Assembly: GCF_018129405.1 (NCBI RefSeq)
Contig: NZ_JAFCLP010000004.1
Span: forward strand, 186,001 to 250,000
Reading direction: 5' to 3'
Length of the DNA: 64,000 nucleotides
DNA from: Bradyrhizobium iriomotense
GTDB lineage: Bacteria > Pseudomonadota > Alphaproteobacteria > Rhizobiales > Xanthobacteraceae
The notes below the pieces were generated by a model that was not told the DNA's origin, made no database searches, and worked only from the letters and a program-made list of their open reading frames with translations. Shown here in pieces: positions 16,418 through 27,162 of the stretch; within the stretch, counting starts at the first letter, position 1; the number at the start of each line of letters is the position of its first letter. The position numbers and the translations under genes were made by a program.

Positions 16418-17077
16418 ATGAACTTCCTGCCGCTGTGGCGCTACCAGAACCAGCTCATCGACGGCGCCATCGTCACCCTGGAGCTGACGGTGATCTCGGC
16501 GCTGGCCGGGCTGGTGATCGGCATCGCCGGCGCGGTCGCGCTAAAGGGGCGCATCACGCCGCTGCGCTGGCTGGTACGCGGTTACATCGAGCTGTTCCGC
16601 AACACGCCCTCGCTGATCCAGATCTTCATCGTCTTCTTCGTGCTGCCGAACTTCGGCCTGAAGCTGCCGGCCTTCGAGGCCGCCGCCGTCGCGCTGTCGC
16701 TGTATTTCGGCGCCTATTCGGTCGAGATCATCCGTGCCGGCCTCGATTCCATTCCCCGCAGCCAGGTCGAAGCCGGCCAGTGCCTCGGTCTCTCAGGCTG
16801 GCAGGTGTTTCGCCACATCATCCTGCCGCCGGCGCTGCGCAACGCCTATCCGGCCGTCACCAGCCAGTTCGTGCTGCTGCTGCTCGGCACCTCGCTCGCC
16901 TCGCAGGTCGCGGCCGACGAGCTGTTTCACGTCGCCGGCTTCATCGAGAGCCGCACCTATCGCAGCTTCGAGGTCTATGCGGTGATCTGCGCGGTCTATT
17001 TCGCGATGGCGATGTCGTTCAAGGCGCTGTTCGCCGTCATTGGTCTCGCCGCCTTCCGCTGGCCGCGGCGGCGCTGA
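16418..17077 (+). CDS. Polar amino-acid ABC transporter permease 1 (HisM/GlnP type)
   Basis: A 219-residue permease with about five membrane segments. The EAA loop VEAGQCLGLSGWQVFRHIILP and the N-terminal LELTVISALAGLVIGI identify the polar amino-acid uptake (PAAT) family. It follows the PLP enzyme by 10 bases and precedes a paralogous permease by 10 bases; the two would form a heterodimer in the inner membrane. Confidence 0.92.
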   Translation: MNFLPLWRYQNQLIDGAIVTLELTVISALAGLVIGIAGAVALKGRITPLRWLVRGYIELFRNTPSLIQIFIVFFVLPNFGLKLPAFEAAAVALSLYFGAYSVEIIRAGLDSIPRSQVEAGQCLGLSGWQVFRHIILPPALRNAYPAVTSQFVLLLLGTSLASQVAADELFHVAGFIESRTYRSFEVYAVICAVYFAMAMSFKALFAVIGLAAFRWPRRR

Positions 17078-17087
17078 GGGACAAGCG

Positions 17088-17738
17088 ATGCGATCCTTCT
17101 CCCTCATCGACTTCGTCTCGCTGTTCGCGGCGCTGCGCTGGACCGTCGCGCTCGTCGTGCTCGCGCTCGCCTTCGGCGCGCCATTGGCGCTGGGGCTCGC
17201 GCTCGGCCGCATCAGCCGATTCGCCGGTCTGCGCTGGGCGATGGCGGCCTGCATCCAGGTGATCCAGAGCGTGCCGCTGCTCGGGCTGTTGTTCTTCTTC
17301 TATTTCGGCATGCCCGTTTTCCTCGGCATTCAGGTGCCGGCGCTTGTCGCCGTGACCGTCGCCTACACGCTCTACACCGCCGCCTTCCTCGGCGAGATCT
17401 GGCGCGGCGGGCTGGAGGCCGTGAAGCAGGCGCAGTGGGAGGCCGGCGCCTGTCTCGGCCTCTCTGCCTGGCAGCAGTTCCGCCACATCATCGCGCCGCA
17501 GGCGCTGCGGCTGTCGCTGCCGCCGACCGTCGGCTTCCTGGTGCAGCTCATCAAGGGCACCTCGCTCGCCTCGATCCTCGGCTTCGTCGAGCTCGCCCGC
17601 GCCGGACAGGTGGTGAGCGCGGCGACGTTCCAGCCGCTGCTCACCTACGCGCTGGTCGCCGCGATCTATTTCGCGCTGTGCCTGCCGCTCACGCTCTGGT
17701 CCCGCTCCCTGGAGGCCCGCCTCGATGGCTCTCGTTGA
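17088..17738 (+). CDS. Polar amino-acid ABC transporter permease 2
   Basis: A 216-residue paralogue of the preceding permease, with the EAA loop WEAGACLGLSAWQQFRHIIAPQ. ATG 17088 has GAGGGAC upstream; the frame is open into the previous gene but without homology there. Its last 14 bases overlap the ATPase gene, so the two are probably translationally coupled. Confidence 0.92.
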   Translation: MRSFSLIDFVSLFAALRWTVALVVLALAFGAPLALGLALGRISRFAGLRWAMAACIQVIQSVPLLGLLFFFYFGMPVFLGIQVPALVAVTVAYTLYTAAFLGEIWRGGLEAVKQAQWEAGACLGLSAWQQFRHIIAPQALRLSLPPTVGFLVQLIKGTSLASILGFVELARAGQVVSAATFQPLLTYALVAAIYFALCLPLTLWSRSLEARLDGSR

Positions 17739-18453
17739 AATCCGCGACGTGCACAAGACATTCGGTAAGGTCGAGGTGCTCAAGGGCGTCTCGCTCGATG
17801 TCGAGGAAGGCGAGATCGTCACCATCATCGGCCGCTCCGGCTCGGGCAAGTCGACGCTGCTCCGCTGCATCAATGCGCTGGAGAGCGTCGATTCCGGCGA
17901 GATCCGCGTCGAGGGCCAGAAGGTCCACGCCAGGATGCCGGACCTGAAGAAATTCCGTCAGCGCGTCGGCATCGTGTTCCAGGCCTTCAATCTGTTTCCG
18001 CATCTGAAGGTCGAGCGCAACATCACGCTCGCCCCGCTCCTCACCGGCCGCATCGAGAAGGCGAAAGCCCGTGCGCTGGCCGCGGACGTGCTCACCCGCG
18101 TCGGCCTCGCCGACAAGATCGACGCCTGGCCGGAGCAGCTCTCCGGCGGCCAGCAGCAGCGCGTTGCGATCGCGCGGTGTCTGGCCATGGCGCCTCACCT
18201 GATGCTGTTCGACGAGGTGACCTCGGCGCTCGACCCCGAGCTGGTCGGCGAAGTCCTGAAGGTGATGGAGGCGATGGCGAAGCAGGGCATGACCATGATC
18301 CTGGTCACCCACGAGATGGGCTTTGCCCGCAACGTCGCCAACCGCATCGTCTTCATGCACCAGGGCCGCGTCTGGGAACAGGGACCGCCGGCAAAACTGT
18401 TCGCCAACCCTGAAACCCCCGAGCTCGCAAGCTTCATCGCTTCCGCGAAATGA
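17725..18453 (+). CDS. Polar amino-acid ABC transporter ATPase (GlnQ/HisP type)
   Basis: A 242-residue ATPase. Walker A is GRSGSGKST, the Q-loop is [11 protein letters not shown], the signature is LSGGQQQR, Walker B is [11 protein letters not shown] and the H-loop is VTHEMG. The motif set and length are those of PAAT-family importers. It overlaps the second permease gene by 14 bases and is followed after 34 bases by the binding-protein gene. Confidence 0.95.
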   Translation: MALVEIRDVHKTFGKVEVLKGVSLDVEEGEIVTIIGRSGSGKSTLLRCINALESVDSGEIRVEGQKVHARMPDLKKFRQRVGIVFQAFNLFPHLKVERNITLAPLLTGRIEKAKARALAADVLTRVGLADKIDAWPEQLSGGQQQRVAIARCLAMAPHLMLFDEVTSALDPELVGEVLKVMEAMAKQGMTMILVTHEMGFARNVANRIVFMHQGRVWEQGPPAKLFANPETPELASFIASAK

Positions 18454-18487
18454 CCATCGTCCACCAATCCGCCACCAGGAGAGAGCT

Positions 18488-19285
18488 ATGAGAAAGTTGA
18501 AGTCCTTCTTCACCATCGCAGCCGCGGCACTTGCCGTTCTCGCCGCGCCGAATCTCGCCAACGCCGACAAGCTCCAGGACGTGCTCGGCTCAGGAAAAAT
18601 TCGGGTCGGCATTCTCACCGACGCCGCACCCTGGGGCTTCAAGGACGACAAGGGTGAGATCGCGGGCCTTGACGCCGATCTTGCCAAGCTGATCGCGGCC
18701 GACATGGGCGTGAAGCTCGAGCTCGTGCCGGTGACGGGCGCGGCCCGCATCCCGAGCCTGCTCTCGGACAAGCTCGACATTTTGATCGCTGGTCTCGGCG
18801 CCACGCCCGAGCGCGCCCAGCAGGTGATGTTCTCGCAGCCATATGCGGTAGTGAATCTCGGCGTTTATGGCGCCAAGTCGATTCCAGCGGCAACAGGCAA
18901 GAAGCCCGACAATCTGGAGGGCCGAACGGTTGCCGTCGCCAAGGGCACGACGCTCGACGTCTGGCTCACCGATAACGCGCCGAAGGTGAAGCTGGTGCGC
19001 TTCGAGGACACGCCGGCCGCAATTGCGGCCTATCTCGCCGGACAGGCCGACACGTTTGCGGAGAACAGCGCCATCGCGCTGAAGGTGCAGGACCAGAACC
19101 CGACCAAGGAGGTCGAGCTGAAGTTCCTGATCCGCCAGTCGCCGGCCCATGTCGGCGTGCGCCAAGGCGAGCAGAACCTGCTCAACTGGATCAACACCGA
19201 CATCTTCTTCAACAAGCTCAACGGCAAGCTCGGCGCTCTTCAGCTGAAGTGGTTCAAGGAAGAGCAGTCGCTGCCGACGCTGTGA
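18488..19285 (+). CDS. Amino-acid ABC transporter periplasmic binding protein (SBP family 3)
   Basis: A 265-residue protein with a signal peptide (MRKLKSFFTIAAAALAVLAA, cleavage probably after A-N-A near residue 26). The mature part shows the family 3 pattern: GKIRVGILTDAAPWGF, GEIAGLDADLAKLIA, R-I-P-S-L-L-S-D-K-L-D-I-L and GRTVAVAKGTT. It captures the substrate for the adjacent permeases. The ligand is presumably an amino acid or derivative handled by the operon enzymes. AGGAGAG precedes ATG 18488. A strong hairpin follows the gene. Confidence 0.92.
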   Translation: MRKLKSFFTIAAAALAVLAAPNLANADKLQDVLGSGKIRVGILTDAAPWGFKDDKGEIAGLDADLAKLIAADMGVKLELVPVTGAARIPSLLSDKLDILIAGLGATPERAQQVMFSQPYAVVNLGVYGAKSIPAATGKKPDNLEGRTVAVAKGTTLDVWLTDNAPKVKLVRFEDTPAAIAAYLAGQADTFAENSAIALKVQDQNPTKEVELKFLIRQSPAHVGVRQGEQNLLNWINTDIFFNKLNGKLGALQLKWFKEEQSLPTL

Positions 19286-19294
19286 ATTCACGCG

Positions 19295-19319
19295 CGGCTC
19301 CCGCGTCATGCGGGAGCCG
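19295..19319 (+). other. Intercistronic hairpin after the binding-protein gene
   Basis: CGGCTCCCGC pairs perfectly with GCGGGAGCCG around a 5-base loop. There is no T-run, so it is more likely an mRNA stabiliser or partial attenuator between the transporter genes and ridA than a full terminator. Confidence 0.6.
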
Positions 19320-19340
19320 GTCTTCACGAGGAGAATTGAG

Positions 19341-19685
19341 ATGATCAAACGTTATGTCGTCGGCTCGCGCATGAGCCAGGCCGTCGCCGCAGGCGGCATG
19401 GTGCACATCGCAGGCCAGGTCGCCGATGACCGCAAGGCGGGTATCGTGTCGCAGACCCAGCAGGTGCTCGCCAAGATCGACGCGCTGCTCAAGGAGGCCG
19501 GCTCCGACCGCTCCAAGCTGATCGCGGTCAACGTCTTCCTGCCGCACATCACCGACTTCGACACCATGAACTCGGTCTATGACGCCTGGATCGATCCGGC
19601 CAATCCGCCGGCGCGCGCCTGCGTCGAAGCCCGCCTCGCCGATCCCGATTTGCGCGTCGAGATGACCGCGGTCGCGTTGCTGTAA
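19341..19685 (+). CDS. RidA/YjgF/UK114-family deaminase
   Basis: A 114-residue protein with the RidA pattern: MVHIAGQVADD, QTQQVLAKIDALLKEAGSD, and the conserved arginine in PPARACVEARL near the C-terminus. RidA hydrolyses reactive enamine/imine intermediates released by PLP dehydratases to 2-oxo acids and ammonia. Its position in an operon led by a D-serine-dehydratase-like enzyme fits that role. GAGGAG lies 7 bases before ATG 19341. Confidence 0.88.
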   Translation: MIKRYVVGSRMSQAVAAGGMVHIAGQVADDRKAGIVSQTQQVLAKIDALLKEAGSDRSKLIAVNVFLPHITDFDTMNSVYDAWIDPANPPARACVEARLADPDLRVEMTAVALL

Positions 19686-19740
19686 AGACCACTTCCAACC
19701 TTCGGCCGGCGCCGGCAACGGCGCGGCCTCGAGGCCTCCC

Positions 19741-20769
19741 ATGCATACCGGACTTTTTCACGAGATCGACTTCGAGAAGGACCAGAAATGGTCCGGCCAT
19801 CTCGGCATCCCCTTCTCGATCGATCGCTCCCCCTACTTCCAGCTCAAGATCCCGATCTTCCGGATCAAGAACGGCGCCGGGCCAAAACTGCTGTTGATGG
19901 CCGGCAATCACGGCGACGAATATGAGGGCGAGATCACGCTGACGCGGCTGTATCGCCGGTTAGATGCGAAGGACATCAAGGGCGAGATCACCATCCTGCC
20001 CTTCGCCAACCTGCCCGCGGTGATGGCGGCGCGCCGCCGCTCGCCGCTCGACGAAGGCAATCTCAACCGCGCCTTCCCCGGCGATGCCGCGGGCACACCG
20101 ACCTTCCGGCTTGCGCATTTCCTCGAGCACGAGCTGTTTCCGCGCCACGACGTCGTCTTCGACATCCATTCCGGCGGCACCTCCATGGCGCACGTGCCTT
20201 GCGCGCTGATCGAGCGGCAAGGACCGCCCGAGATGTTCGGCCACGCGCTGCGCCTGATGGAAGGGCTCGGGATGCCCTTCGCCTTCGTCGCCGAGAACGG
20301 CGCGACAGCGCCGACGTCGATGGCGGCGGCCGCACGCGCCGGCGCGATTGGCCTCTCCGGTGAATTCGGCGGTGGCGGCACCGTCACGCCGCAGACCATG
20401 GCGTTCACCGCGCGCGCGGTCGACCGGTTGCTGCTCGCGCTTGGCCTGGTCCAGGCGCCCGTGCTGGGGCCGCATGCGCCGGTCGAGCGCGCCACCGAGC
20501 TGCTGGCCCTGCGGAGCCATGCCCAGGCGGTATTCGCGACGCGCCGCGGTTGGTTCGAGCCTGCTGTCACCGTCGGTGCGCGGGTCAAGGCGGGCGACAT
20601 CGCCGGCTGGTATCACGACTTCGAGCGTCCCGAGCTTGCCGAAGAGGTGCTGCGCTTCCCCGCCGACGGCATTGTGATCTCGCAGCGCCTGCACACCGAC
20701 AGCCAGAGCGGCGACTGCCTGGTCCAGGTCGGCCGCGCGCTGTCGCGTGAGGAGTTGCCTGCGCGCTGA
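19741..20769 (+). CDS. Succinylglutamate desuccinylase/aspartoacylase-family zinc deacylase (DoeB-like)
   Basis: A 342-residue M14-like deacylase. The zinc ligands are in N-H-G-D-E-Y-E-G and D-I-H-S-G-G, and N-L-N-R-A-F-P-G is the usual substrate-binding stretch. Overall length and the C-terminal beta domain (GWFEPAVTVGARVKAGD) resemble DoeB, the N-acetyl-diaminobutyrate deacetylase of ectoine breakdown, but the ectoine genes doeA/doeC are not present here. It probably removes an acyl group from an imported N-acyl amino acid before the PLP enzyme acts; that order is inference. Confidence 0.82.
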   Translation: MHTGLFHEIDFEKDQKWSGHLGIPFSIDRSPYFQLKIPIFRIKNGAGPKLLLMAGNHGDEYEGEITLTRLYRRLDAKDIKGEITILPFANLPAVMAARRRSPLDEGNLNRAFPGDAAGTPTFRLAHFLEHELFPRHDVVFDIHSGGTSMAHVPCALIERQGPPEMFGHALRLMEGLGMPFAFVAENGATAPTSMAAAARAGAIGLSGEFGGGGTVTPQTMAFTARAVDRLLLALGLVQAPVLGPHAPVERATELLALRSHAQAVFATRRGWFEPAVTVGARVKAGDIAGWYHDFERPELAEEVLRFPADGIVISQRLHTDSQSGDCLVQVGRALSREELPAR

Positions 20770-20810
20770 ACTTTGGCGACGACACCGACTTCGATTAATC
20801 TCGAGAATCG

Positions 20811-21875
20811 ATGACCGATCCGGCCAAGCCGAGCTATGACGACGTCGTGCGCATTCCGGCGCCGCCCGGCCGCAGCAATGCGACCGGACGGCCGCCGCGC
20901 ATCGAGGAAGTGGCGGAGCGTGCCGGCGTCGCGCCGATCACGGTGTCGCGGGTGCTGCGCCATCCCGAGAAGGTCAATCGCAAGACCCGAGACCGCATCC
21001 TCGAGGTGATCGAGGCGACCGGCTATGCCTCCAACCCGCATGCGCGCGCGCTGCGCTCGGGACGGTCGAATGTCGTCGTCGCCTTCGTCTCCAACATCCT
21101 GAGCCAGCAGTTTGGCCTCGCGGTGCGCAGCTTTGCCGCGACGCTGGAGCCGGAAGGTTTTGAGGTGCTGGTCGGCCAGACCTCCTACTCCTATGCCAAG
21201 GAGGTCGCGATGATCCAGTCGCTGCGCGGCATCCGCCCCGCCGCAGTGATGTTCACCGGCGTCATCGAGCTCGAGGAGAACCGCACAGCGCTCGCCGAGC
21301 TCGGCATTCCCGTGATCGAGACCTGGGCGTTTCCGCGCGATCCCATCGACATGCTGGTCGGCCTGCCCAATGCGGATGCCGGCGCGATGGCGGCACGCCG
21401 GCTGGCCGAGGCCGGACATCGCCGCGTCGCCTTCATCGGCCGCAGCAGCGGCCGTGGCGCGTTGCGCCGTGACGGGTTTCGTGCCGCGGCGAAGCAGTTG
21501 GGCCTCGAAATCGTTCATGAGATCGGTGTCGGTGAGATCACGGGCCTCGTCGACGGCCGTGCCGCCTTCACCGCCCTGCTCGACCGCGGCGGCGACGTCG
21601 ATGCCGTGTTCTGCGCCAACGACCTGCTCGCGACCGGCGCGCTGATCGAGGCCCGCGCCCGCGGCCTTTCCGTGCCGCGCGATCTCGCCGTGCTCGGCTT
21701 CGGCGACAACGACGTCGCCGATCAGATCACGCCCGGTCTCACCACCATCTCCTTCGATGCGGCGGCCCTGGGGCGCATTGCGGGGGAATTGCTCCTGGCG
21801 CGGCTCTCCGGTGCACCGGCAGCCGAGCAACGGCTTGCGGTCGAACTGTCCCTGATCGAGCGCGGCAGCGTCTGA
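20811..21875 (+). CDS. LacI-family transcriptional regulator
   Basis: A 354-residue regulator with a 30-residue leader before the helix-turn-helix IEEVAERAGVAPITVSRVLR (about 31-50), the hinge helix region (NPHARALRSGRS) and a periplasmic-binding-protein-like effector domain with GFGDNDVADQITPGLTT. It is the last gene of the operon. The perfect 18-bp palindrome at 15046-15063 is the likely operator, making this a local repressor responding to the transported or degraded compound. Confidence 0.9.
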   Translation: MTDPAKPSYDDVVRIPAPPGRSNATGRPPRIEEVAERAGVAPITVSRVLRHPEKVNRKTRDRILEVIEATGYASNPHARALRSGRSNVVVAFVSNILSQQFGLAVRSFAATLEPEGFEVLVGQTSYSYAKEVAMIQSLRGIRPAAVMFTGVIELEENRTALAELGIPVIETWAFPRDPIDMLVGLPNADAGAMAARRLAEAGHRRVAFIGRSSGRGALRRDGFRAAAKQLGLEIVHEIGVGEITGLVDGRAAFTALLDRGGDVDAVFCANDLLATGALIEARARGLSVPRDLAVLGFGDNDVADQITPGLTTISFDAAALGRIAGELLLARLSGAPAAEQRLAVELSLIERGSV

Positions 21876-21885
21876 GCGTTGCGAT

Positions 21886-22179
21886 TTAAGCGACGCTCTT
21901 GAGATCCTGCTGAATCGCAGCCAGCAGGGATTGCAGCGCCGCGCTGTTCACGGGCTTGGCCTCTGGGAGCACGGGCTGGACACTGGCGGGCTGCGCAGCT
22001 TTCACCGGACGCTTCGGGAACGGCGGCGGCGCCGGCATCGCGGCTGGCGTGAAATCGCCCTCCTCGTCGGCATGAACGAACTTGCCATGGATGACGTCGT
22101 CGCGGCGGCCCATGACGAACATCGTCGCCCAATAGCCGGCGGCCAGGAGAATTACGCAGAAAAGAACAATCTCTAACAT
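21886..22179 (-). CDS. Small single-pass membrane protein, unknown
   Basis: A 97-residue protein with one N-terminal transmembrane segment (LEIVLFCVILLAAGYWATMFV, residues 2-22). It is followed by a short acidic linker, a proline/alanine-rich stretch (AAMPAPPPFPKRP) and a C-terminal helix (SAALQSLLAAIQQDLKSV). No family recognised. It converges with the LacI gene (10 bp apart). ATG 22179 is used; an in-frame TTG lies four codons upstream. Confidence 0.6.
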   Translation of the reverse strand: MLEIVLFCVILLAAGYWATMFVMGRRDDVIHGKFVHADEEGDFTPAAMPAPPPFPKRPVKAAQPASVQPVLPEAKPVNSAALQSLLAAIQQDLKSVA

Positions 22180-22349
22180 CGCAACACCCAAAATATGCGC
22201 GATGATTCAATGCCTTCGCCGGCCCGTCAATGAACAGGCGGTCACACCTGCGGCTTTTGCGGGCAGGTGTGACCGATTGGTGACTCTTTCTTAACCATCC
22301 CCAGCCGGCATGTGTCTGCGGCGCAACGGGAGTCCCATTCCCTGTCGCC

Positions 22350-23372
22350 CTAGACCTTGTCCGGCCCCACACGTACCAGCTGCTTGCCGAAATTGGCACC
22401 CTTCAGCAGGCCCATGAAGGCGGCGGGGGCGCTTTCCAGGCCCTCGGTCACGAACTCCTTGTACTTGACCTTGCCGTCGCGAACCCAGGCGGACATGTCG
22501 CGCAGGAAGTCGCCGTGGCGGGCGGCGAAGTCGGAGACGATGAAGCCGCGGAAGGTCAGCCGCTTGGTCAGGGTCGCACGCATCATGCTGGCGGCCCATC
22601 TCGGGGGCTTGGCCTCGGTGTCGTTGTAATGGGCGATCAGGCCGCAGACCGGCACGCGCGCGAACGGATTGAGCAGCGGGAACACCGCCTCGAACACGGC
22701 GCCGCCGACATTCTCGAAATAGACGTCGATCCCCTTCGGGCACGCGAATTTCAGCTTGGCCGGAAAATCGGTTTCGCGATGATCGAGACACTCGTCGAAG
22801 CCGAGCTCCTTCTTCACGTAGTCGCACTTGTCCTTGCCACCGGCGATGCCGACCGCGCGTGCGCCCTTGATCTTGGCGATCTGGCCGACGGCCGAGCCGA
22901 CCGCACCGGAGGCACCGGCGACGACGACGGTCTCGCCCGGTTGCGGCTTACCGATGTCGAGCAGGCCCGTATACGCCGTCATGCCGGGCATGCCGAGCAC
23001 ACCGATCGAGGTCGAGATCGGGCCGAGCTTCGGATCGACCTTGATCAGGCCCTTGCCGTTCGAGATCGCATGCGTTTGCCAGCCGGAACGGATGCGCACG
23101 ATGTCGCCTTTGGCAAAGTCAGGATTGTTGGAGGCCGCGACCTCGCTGACCGCCTCGCCCTCCATCACGCCGCCGATCGGCACCGGCGCGGCGTAGGACG
23201 GCCCCTCGCTCATGCGCCCGCGCATATAGGGATCGAGCGACAGCCAGATCGTGCGTAGCAGGACTTCGCCCTGCCCCGGCGTTGGAACGGCGAATTCCTC
23301 GATGCGGAAATCAGACGGCTTGGGCTCGCCGACGGGACGTGCGGCGAGAACGATGCGTTTGCCTTGGGACAT
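22350..23372 (-). CDS. NADP-dependent zinc-free MDR oxidoreductase (CurA/2-alkenal reductase type)
   Basis: A 340-residue medium-chain reductase. The nucleotide-binding site is ASGAVGSAVGQIAKIKGA with a basic GGKDKCDYV loop suited to NADPH. Catalytic-zinc cysteines of alcohol dehydrogenases are absent. Y-V-K-K-E-L-G-F-D and the DPYMRGRMSE motif fit the CurA/leukotriene-B4-12-hydroxydehydrogenase group, which reduces alpha,beta-unsaturated carbonyls. ATG 23372 is supported by GGAGGAAG. Single-gene unit upstream of a repeat cluster. Confidence 0.88.
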   Translation of the reverse strand: MSQGKRIVLAARPVGEPKPSDFRIEEFAVPTPGQGEVLLRTIWLSLDPYMRGRMSEGPSYAAPVPIGGVMEGEAVSEVAASNNPDFAKGDIVRIRSGWQTHAISNGKGLIKVDPKLGPISTSIGVLGMPGMTAYTGLLDIGKPQPGETVVVAGASGAVGSAVGQIAKIKGARAVGIAGGKDKCDYVKKELGFDECLDHRETDFPAKLKFACPKGIDVYFENVGGAVFEAVFPLLNPFARVPVCGLIAHYNDTEAKPPRWAASMMRATLTKRLTFRGFIVSDFAARHGDFLRDMSAWVRDGKVKYKEFVTEGLESAPAAFMGLLKGANFGKQLVRVGPDKV

Positions 23373-23390
23373 GGCTTCCTCCACTTTTCT

Positions 23391-23474
23391 GTCATTGCGA
23401 GCGAAGCGAAGCAATCCAGCCGCGTCAACACAAAAGGGCTGGATTGCTTCGTCGCAAGGGCTCCTCGCAATGAC
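23391..23474. repeat. Palindromic repeat, family B, copy 2
   Basis: GTCATTGCGAGCGAAGCGAA and CTCGCAATGAC frame inner arms GCAATCCAG/CTGGATTGC. The right half (CTTCGTCGCAAGGGCTCCTC) is identical to that of copy 3 at 43535-43619. Confidence 0.85.
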
Positions 23475-23506
23475 GAAGTCGACGAAGCTCGCACCACATA
23501 CTCACT

Positions 23507-23676
23507 GTCATCGCCCGACTTGATCGGGCGATCCAGTATTCCAGAGGCGGTCGTTGTTGAGCCGAGAAGCCGCGGCGTACTGGATGCCCCGGTCCCGTCT
23601 CCGCCAAGGCTACGCCGGGGCCACAAGGGTGCTCGGCCCGCCGGAGCTTTAGCGAAGACGGCAAGCCGGGGCATGA
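23507..23676. repeat. Palindromic repeat, family C, copy 2 (enlarged)
   Basis: It begins with GTCATCGCCCGACTTGATCG and ends GGGGCATGAC. It shares GAGAAGCCGCGGCGTACTGG with copy 3, but its right half carries about 60 extra bases rich in CCGGGGC/GCCCCGG, so it is an expanded or nested version. Confidence 0.75.
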
Positions 23677-23694
23677 CAGCGGTGGGTGGAGTAA

Positions 23695-25643
<1,949 letters not shown>

Positions 25644-27134
25644 ATGGTCGACAAGCAACGCATCATTCCGCTGATCGTGGCCACTGCTCTCTTCATGGAG
25701 AACATGGATTCGACCGTCATCGCCACCTCGCTGCCGGCGATTGCGGCCGACATCGGCACCAGCCCCTTGACGCTGAAGCTCGCGATCACCTCCTACCTGC
25801 TGTCGCTTGCGGTGTTCATCCCGGCGAGCGGCTGGACCGCCGACCGCTTCGGCGCGCGGATGGTGTTCGCGATCGCCGTCGGGGTGTTCATGGTCGGCTC
25901 GGTCGGCTGCGCGCTGTCGACCTCGGTTACCGATTTCGTGTTCGCGCGCATCCTGCAAGGCATGGGCGGGGCGATGATGACGCCGGTCGGGCGCCTCGTG
26001 CTGCTGCGCTCGGTCGACAAGAGCGCGCTGGTCAATGCCATGGCCTGGGTGACGGTCCCTGCCCTGATCGGCCCGGTGATCGGCCCACCGCTCGGCGGTT
26101 TCATCACGACCTACGCGTCCTGGCACTGGATCTTCCTGATCAACATCCCGATCGGGCTGCTCGGCATCTTCATGGCCTTGAAGTTCATCGATCCCATCAA
26201 GAGCGAGACCCAGGAGCCGTTCGATCTCTACGGCATGGTGCTCGCCGGCATCGGCCTTGCCGGCATCGCGTTCGGTCTCTCCGTCGCCGGGCTCAACCTG
26301 CTGCCCTGGAGCACGGTGGCCGCGCTGGTCGTGGGCGGCGCGATCTCGATGACGCTCTATGTCCTGCACGCGCGGCGGACGGGATCGCCGGTGCTGGACT
26401 TTTCGCTGCTCAAGCTGCCGACGCTGCGCGCGGCCATTTATGGCGGCTTCCTGTTCCGGCTCGGCATCGGCGCGCTGCCGTTCCTGCTGCCGCTCCTGAT
26501 GCAGATCGGCTTCGGCCTGTCGCCGTTCCATTCCGGTCTCGTCACCTTCGCCTCCTCGTTAGGGGCCATGGGCATGAAGACGCTGGCGGCGCGCATCATC
26601 CGTACCTTCGGCTTCCGCAATCTGATGACGGTGAATGCGATCGTCAGCGCCTTCTTCCTCGGCGTCTGCGCGCTGTTCACGGTGACGACGCCGCTGCTCA
26701 TCATCATGGTGATCCTGGTGGTCGGCGGCTTCTTCCGCTCGCTCGAGTTCACCGCCATCAACACGGTCGCCTATGCCGACGTGGAGAGCCCGCAGATGAG
26801 CCGCGCCACCACGCTCGTCAGCGTCAACCAGCAGCTCGCGGTCTCCGCCGGCGTCGCGGTCGGCGCGGCCTCCGTGGAGACGACGATGTGGCTCAGCCAT
26901 GTCAGCGAGCTCAACGCCACCGTGTTCGCGCCCGCCTTCGTCGTGGTCGCGCTGACCTCGGCAGCATCGAGCTGGTTCTTCTGGCAGATGCCGGCCGATG
27001 CCGGCCACGAGATCTCCGGCCGCAAGGCGGTGGAGATCGCGAGCCGCAAGGGCGCCGGCAAGGGCGCAGCCAAGGCCGCCGTGAAGGCGGCAACGGAAGA
27101 TACGCAGGACGTGCGGGATCAGCGGCTGGGGTAG
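25644..27134 (+). CDS. MFS transporter, DHA2/EmrB-QacA-like
   Basis: A 496-residue inner-membrane protein with about 14 hydrophobic segments. Diagnostic motifs are motif D near the first helix (ENMDSTVIATSLPAIA), motif A GWTADRFGAR and motif C in the fifth helix (PVIGPPLGGF). These identify a proton-driven drug or metabolite exporter of the 14-helix class. The last ~40 residues form a basic, lysine/alanine-rich cytoplasmic tail. No membrane-fusion partner (EmrA) is adjacent, so it may act alone. Confidence 0.88.
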   Translation: MVDKQRIIPLIVATALFMENMDSTVIATSLPAIAADIGTSPLTLKLAITSYLLSLAVFIPASGWTADRFGARMVFAIAVGVFMVGSVGCALSTSVTDFVFARILQGMGGAMMTPVGRLVLLRSVDKSALVNAMAWVTVPALIGPVIGPPLGGFITTYASWHWIFLINIPIGLLGIFMALKFIDPIKSETQEPFDLYGMVLAGIGLAGIAFGLSVAGLNLLPWSTVAALVVGGAISMTLYVLHARRTGSPVLDFSLLKLPTLRAAIYGGFLFRLGIGALPFLLPLLMQIGFGLSPFHSGLVTFASSLGAMGMKTLAARIIRTFGFRNLMTVNAIVSAFFLGVCALFTVTTPLLIIMVILVVGGFFRSLEFTAINTVAYADVESPQMSRATTLVSVNQQLAVSAGVAVGAASVETTMWLSHVSELNATVFAPAFVVVALTSAASSWFFWQMPADAGHEISGRKAVEIASRKGAGKGAAKAAVKAATEDTQDVRDQRLG

Positions 27135-27162
27135 TTAGGCGAGCGGGCGCCACACTTTCAGT

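Larger units (their letters stand above)
23373..23694. other. Intergenic region with two palindromic repeats, no gene
   Basis: These 322 bases separate the MDR gene from guaB. They hold the ribosome site of the MDR gene and two repeat units (23391-23474, 23507-23676). No coding frame is credible. Confidence 0.75.
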
